A stretch of 10,988 nt of DNA from Saccoglossus kowalevskii (taxonomy: Eukaryota > Hemichordata > Enteropneusta > Harrimaniidae): contig NW_003137263.1 in assembly GCF_000003605.2 (NCBI RefSeq), positions 1 through 10,988 of the forward strand, read 5' to 3'. The notes beneath the pieces were generated by a model that worked only from the letters and a program-made list of their open reading frames with translations, made no database searches and was not told the DNA's origin. The number at the start of each line of letters is the position of its first letter. Position 1 is the stretch's first letter. The position numbers were made by a program, and so were the translations under genes. Shown here in pieces: positions 7,477 through 10,988 of the stretch.

Positions 7477-8415
7477 GCACGCAGTGGGTTTTAAGTTGTT
7501 AACGCACCGTGCAAAATTGTTCAAAGTCATTGCAAAGTTGTGCAAAGTTATTGCAAAGTTTGTAGATGTACTTGTATAAATGACCTAAGTTGTTGGCTTA
7601 TAGAAACGCGCAGTTGTAAAGTCGACAAGTTTATGAAAAGCCAGTTGAAAGCAGCTTATAGATGGTCACGTGAGTTGACTGTAAAATATTAGAAAATAGC
7701 GTGCAAAGTTACAAAAAACGAAAGAAATGTTGGAGGAGTTGCTTGTATATATATAACCCAAGTCATTATCATGACAACCCCGCAGTTAAATGTTTAAAAC
7801 ATTGAGTAAATATTCCGAGAATGCCTCATATATAACCAGATTATCACAACAGTCACCGAAAAGTCGACAACAAACTGCTTACAAAGTTATGAAAAGCGAT
7901 TTCAAAGTTGGTAGTTTCATTCGGGATTGTTACCTGTGATATCATATTAACAAGTCCCGTGGTTAAAAGTTTGAACATGTGAATAAATATATCGTAAATT
8001 GATGTTAAATTACCGTAGTCTTACTCCAAGTATGCAGAGGTCATAGGTCAATTCTAGAAGATACTTGTGTAAACAATATCGATTTTAAAACATCCCAAAA
8101 CCTGAAATAGCCTCGAATTCTGCCTAATTTAAAATTATCTATGCAGTTTTGTGGTTAGGTGACCGATAAATGTTTAAAGCAAAGCACAATCGGGCGTGGT
8201 TAATACTTGCATGGGAGACTCCCCGAGTAAACGAGCTGTTGAATTTTTTTTTTATTACAAACATGGAAAAGATAGTCGGCAACATTTCTGCATTTTTTCT
8301 TCCTGTGATGTCAAACATTTATAGCAGAAAATCGTGGCATTTTTGTAAGTTTTTAAACTAAAGAAAAGTTTCGCAATTGCTTCTAATTTTCAAATACAAG
8401 TTGTTGATGCTGTCG
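7477..8415 (+). repeat. Unit 9 (subfamily B)
   Basis: This is a 939-bp complete unit, close to unit 10 (both have CATTGAGTAAATATTCCG and CATATATAACCAGATTATC). It keeps the A-like CGCACCG at its start, whereas units 10-12 read CGCGGC. The anchor reads GCACGCAGTG here. Confidence 0.95.
8138..8253 (+). pseudogene. 5S rRNA-like relic, unit 9, with T-run
   Basis: This is the subfamily B version, with TCGGGCG kept, GGTTAATACTTG (one change) and GACTCCCCGAG after box C. The T-run is 8244-8253 (10 T). The 3' half stays close to subfamily A although the sequence just upstream (TTTAAAATTATC) has diverged strongly. Confidence 0.73.
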
Positions 8416-9355
8416 GCACGTAGTGGGTTTTATGTTGTAAACGCGGCGTGCAAAATTGTTCAAAGTCATTGCAAAGTTGTGCAAAGTTATTGCAAAGTTT
8501 GTAGATGTACTTGTATAAATGACCTAAGTTGTTGGCTTATAGAAACGCGCAGTTGTAAAGTCGACAAGTTTATTAAAAGCCAGTTGAAAGCAGATTATAG
8601 ATGGTCACGTGAGTTGACTGTAAAATATTAGAAAATAGCGTGCAAAGTTGTAAAAAACGAAAGAAATGTTGGCGGAGTTGCTTGTATATATATAACCTAA
8701 GTCATTTTAATGACAACCCCGCAGTTAAATGTCTAAAACATTGAGTAAATATTCCGAGAATGCCTCATATATAACCAGATTATCACAACAGTCACCGAAA
8801 AGTCGACAACAAACTGCTTACACAGTTATGAAAAGCGATTTCAAAGTTGGTAGTTTCATTCGGGATTGTTACCTGTGATATCATATTAACAAGTCCCGTG
8901 GTTAAAAGTTTGAACATGTGAATAAATATATCGTAAATTGATGTTAAATTACCGCAGTCTTACTCCAAGTATGCAGAGGTCATAGGTCAATTCTAGAAGA
9001 TACTTGTGTTAACGATATCGATTTTAAAACATCCCAAAACCTGAAATAGCCTCTAATTCTGCTTAATTTCAAATGATCTATGCAATTGTGTGGTTAGGTG
9101 GCCGATAAATGTTTAAAGTAAAGCACAATGGGGCGTGGTTTGTACTTGCATGGGAGACTCCCCGAGTAAACGAGCTGTTGAATTTCTTTTTTCATTACAA
9201 ACATGGAAAAGATATTCGGCAACATTTCTGCATTTTTACTTCCTGTGATGTCAAACATTTATAGCAAAAAAGCGTGGCATTTTTGTAACTTTTTGAACTA
9301 AAGAAAAGTTAGGCAATTGCTTCTAATTTTCAAGTACAAGTTGTTTATGCTGTCG
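8416..9355 (+). repeat. Unit 10 (subfamily B)
   Basis: This is a 940-bp complete unit and the closest relative of unit 9. The EcoRI site upstream of the 5S-like segment is lost (TCTAATTCTG). The T-run after the 5S-like segment is interrupted by a C. Confidence 0.95.
9077..9192 (+). pseudogene. 5S rRNA-like relic, unit 10, interrupted T-run
   Basis: It reads TGGGGCG for TCGGGCG and GGTTTGTACTTG for GGTTAGTACTTG. The box C core is intact. The terminal run is TTT-C-TTTTTT (9183-9192), so the Pol III-type terminator is split but a six-T stretch remains. Confidence 0.72.
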
Positions 9356-10292
9356 GCACGTAGTGGGTTTTATGTTGTTAACGCGGCATGCAAAATTGTT
9401 CAAAGTCATTGCAAAGTTGTGCAAATTTATTGCAAAGTTTGTAGATGTACTTGTATAAATGACCTGAGTTGTTGGCTTATAGAAACGCGCAGTTGTAAAT
9501 ACGACAAGTTTATTAAAAGCCAGTTGAAAGCAGATTATAGATGGTCACGTGAGTTGACTGTAAAATATTAGAAACTAGCGTGCAAAGTTGTAAAAAACGA
9601 AAGAAATGTTGGCGGAGTTGCTTGTATATATATAACCTAAGTCATTATCATGACAACCCCGCAGTTAAATGTCTAAAACATTAAGTAAATGTTCCGAGAA
9701 TGCCTCATATATAAGCAGTTTATCACAACAGTCACCGGAAAGTCGACAACAAACTGCTTACAAAGTTGTGAAAAACGATTTCAAAGTTGGTAGTTTCATT
9801 CGGGATTGTTACGTGTGATATCATATTAACAAGTCCCATGGTTAAAAGTTCGAACATGTGAATAAATATATCGTAAATTGATGTTAAATTACCGTAGTCT
9901 TACTCCAAGTATGCAGAGGTCATAGGTCAATTCTAGAAGATACTTGTGTAAACGATATCGATTTTAAAACATCCGAAAACCTGAAATAGCCTCGAATTCT
10001 GCTTAATTTGAAATGATCTATGCAGTTGTGTGGTTAGGTGACCGATAAATGATTTAAGTAAAGCACAATCGGTCGTGGTTAGTACTTGCAGGGAGACTCC
10101 CCGAGTAAACGAGCTGTTGAATTTTTTTTTCATTCATACATTGAAAAGATATTCGGCATCATTTCTGCATTTTTTCTTCCTGTGATGTCAAACATTTATA
10201 GCAGAAAATCGTGGCATTTTTATAACTTTTTGAACTAAAGAAAAGTTTCGCAATTGCTTCTAATTTTCAAGTACAAGTTGTTGATGTTGTCG
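9356..10292 (+). repeat. Unit 11 (subfamily B)
   Basis: This is a 937-bp complete unit. It shares ACCTGAGTTG with unit 12 and GTATATATATAACC with units 9 and 10. It has lost one base in the box C equivalent (GCAGGGAGAC), and the sequence just after the T-run is altered (CATTCATACATTG). Confidence 0.95.
10017..10130 (+). pseudogene. 5S rRNA-like relic, unit 11, box C deletion
   Basis: It reads TCGGTCG, an intact GGTTAGTACTTG, and then GCAGGGAGAC, which has lost a T inside the box C core. The T-run is 10122-10130 (9 T). Confidence 0.71.
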
Positions 10293-10988
10293 GCACGTAG
10301 TGGGTTTTATGTTGTTAACGCGGCGTGCAAAATTGTTCAAAGTCATTGCAAAGTTGTGCAAAGTTATTGCAAAGTTTGTAGATGTACTTGCATAAATGAC
10401 CTGAGTTGTTGGCTTATAGAAACGCGCAGTTGTAAAGTCGACAAGTTTATTAAAAGCCAGTTGAAAGCCGCTTATAGATGGTCACGTGAGTTGACTATAA
10501 AATGTTAGAAAACAGCGAGCAAAGTTGTAAAACACGAAAGAAATGTTGGCGGAGTTGCTTGTATATATAACCTAAGTCATTATCATAACAACCCCGCAGT
10601 AAAATTTCGAAAACATTAAGTAAATGTTCCGAGAATGCCTCATATATAAGCAGAGTATCACAACAGTCACCGGAAAGTCGACAACAAACTGCTTACAAAT
10701 TTGTGAAAAGCGATTGCAAAGTTGGTAGTTTCATTCGAGATTGTTACCTGCGATATCATATTAATAAGTCCTATAGTTAAAAGTTCGAACATGTGAATAA
10801 ATATTTCGTAAATTGATGTTAAATTAGCGTAGTCTTACTCCAAGTATGTAGAGGTCATAGGTCAATTCTTGAAGATACTTGTGTAAACGATATCAGTTTT
10901 AAAACATCCCAAAACCTGAAATAGCCTCGAAATCGGCATAATTTCAAATGATCTATGCAGTTGTGTGGTTTGGTGACCGATAAATGTT
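10293..10988 (+). repeat. Unit 12 (subfamily B, cut by window edge)
   Basis: Only the first 696 bp are present, ending inside the degenerate 5' half of the 5S-like segment. The first part resembles unit 11. From about 10500 it shares CATAACAAC, AATTTCGAAAACATT and AAATATTTCG with unit 8 rather than with units 9-11. Both the EcoRI and the XbaI sites are lost. Confidence 0.95.
10952..10988 (+). pseudogene. 5S rRNA-like relic, unit 12, 5' part only
   Basis: Only the degenerate 5' portion, TCTATGCAG to CCGATAAATG, lies inside the window. On its own it would not be recognised as 5S. The call rests on alignment with the other eleven units. Confidence 0.4.

Larger units (their letters stand above)
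1..10988 (+). repeat. Satellite array, ~940-bp unit containing a 5S rRNA relic
   Basis: The whole window is a direct tandem repeat. The anchor GCACGTAGTG (GCACGCAGTG in one copy) recurs at 1, 928, 1865, 2805, 3746, 4687, 5627, 6570, 7477, 8416, 9356 and 10293, giving periods of 907-943 bp. No unique sequence interrupts it and no foreign insertion is visible. Open frames never exceed 88 codons, sit in repeat sequence and are broken in neighbouring copies, so I annotate no protein. Each unit holds, in order: helically phased CAAAG boxes, a degenerate triplicated block, a low-complexity AT-rich stretch, the 5S-like segment with its T-run, and about 240 bp of further spacer. Strand is given relative to the 5S-like segment. 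Whether the array is centromeric, pericentromeric or a degraded edge of a functional 5S cluster cannot be told from this window. Confidence 0.97.

Noticed and set aside
8377-8631. 84-codon + strand open frame recurring at 8377, 9317 and 10254
   Set aside because: It recurs only because the repeat recurs. Unit 9 and all A units break the frame or lack it, the product is low-complexity without a known domain, and it spans the CAAAG boxes and spacer. Differences are not biased to third codon positions.
1-10988. CRISPR array, transposon or LTR element
   Set aside because: Units are ~940 bp, directly adjacent with no unique spacers, no terminal inverted repeats, no target-site duplications and no transposase or reverse transcriptase frames.

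Overview
The window is one uninterrupted head-to-tail tandem array. I see no protein-coding gene. The repeat unit is AT-rich and about 940 bp long. With the phase set arbitrarily at the motif GCACGTAGTG there are eleven complete units (927, 937, 940, 941, 941, 940, 943, 907, 939, 940 and 937 bp) and a 696-bp partial unit at the right edge. The left edge falls at a unit boundary by chance. This is satellite DNA from a eukaryotic genome.

The main result is that every complete unit carries a decayed 5S ribosomal RNA gene on the + strand. About 70 bp of each unit matches the 3' half of metazoan-type 5S rRNA, covering the intermediate element and box C of the internal RNA polymerase III promoter. 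A T-run of 8-13 bases follows immediately, where a Pol III terminator would lie. The best-matching 30-base stretch has only two differences from vertebrate 5S as I remember it. The 5' half is degenerate and about 14 bases short, and all copies share these defects. The array therefore looks like a 5S-rDNA-derived satellite (a dead 5S unit plus about 830 bp of spacer) that amplified after the gene decayed. The 5S resemblance is animal-like rather than plant-like, so a metazoan host is likely. I cannot name the species.

Layout: units 1-7 (1-6569) are a homogeneous subfamily, called A here. Unit 8 (6570-7476) is chimeric: it starts A-like and becomes B-like after about 80 bp. Units 9-12 (7477-10988) are a second subfamily, B, with many fixed differences from A. 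Within B, units 9-11 form one group, and units 8 and 12 share changes found nowhere else, which may point to a four-unit higher-order period.

The spacer has its own structure. Near the chosen unit start are five CAAAG boxes spaced 10, 11, 10 and 11 bp, one per helical turn. After them comes a block that is visibly a degenerate triplication with a period of about 175 bp, so the 940-bp unit seems to be built partly from older nucleosome-sized repeats. Two places (about 1-115 with 780-905, and about 7100-7370) show clustered shortening of base runs. This looks more like uncorrected long-read error than biology, although real decay is possible.
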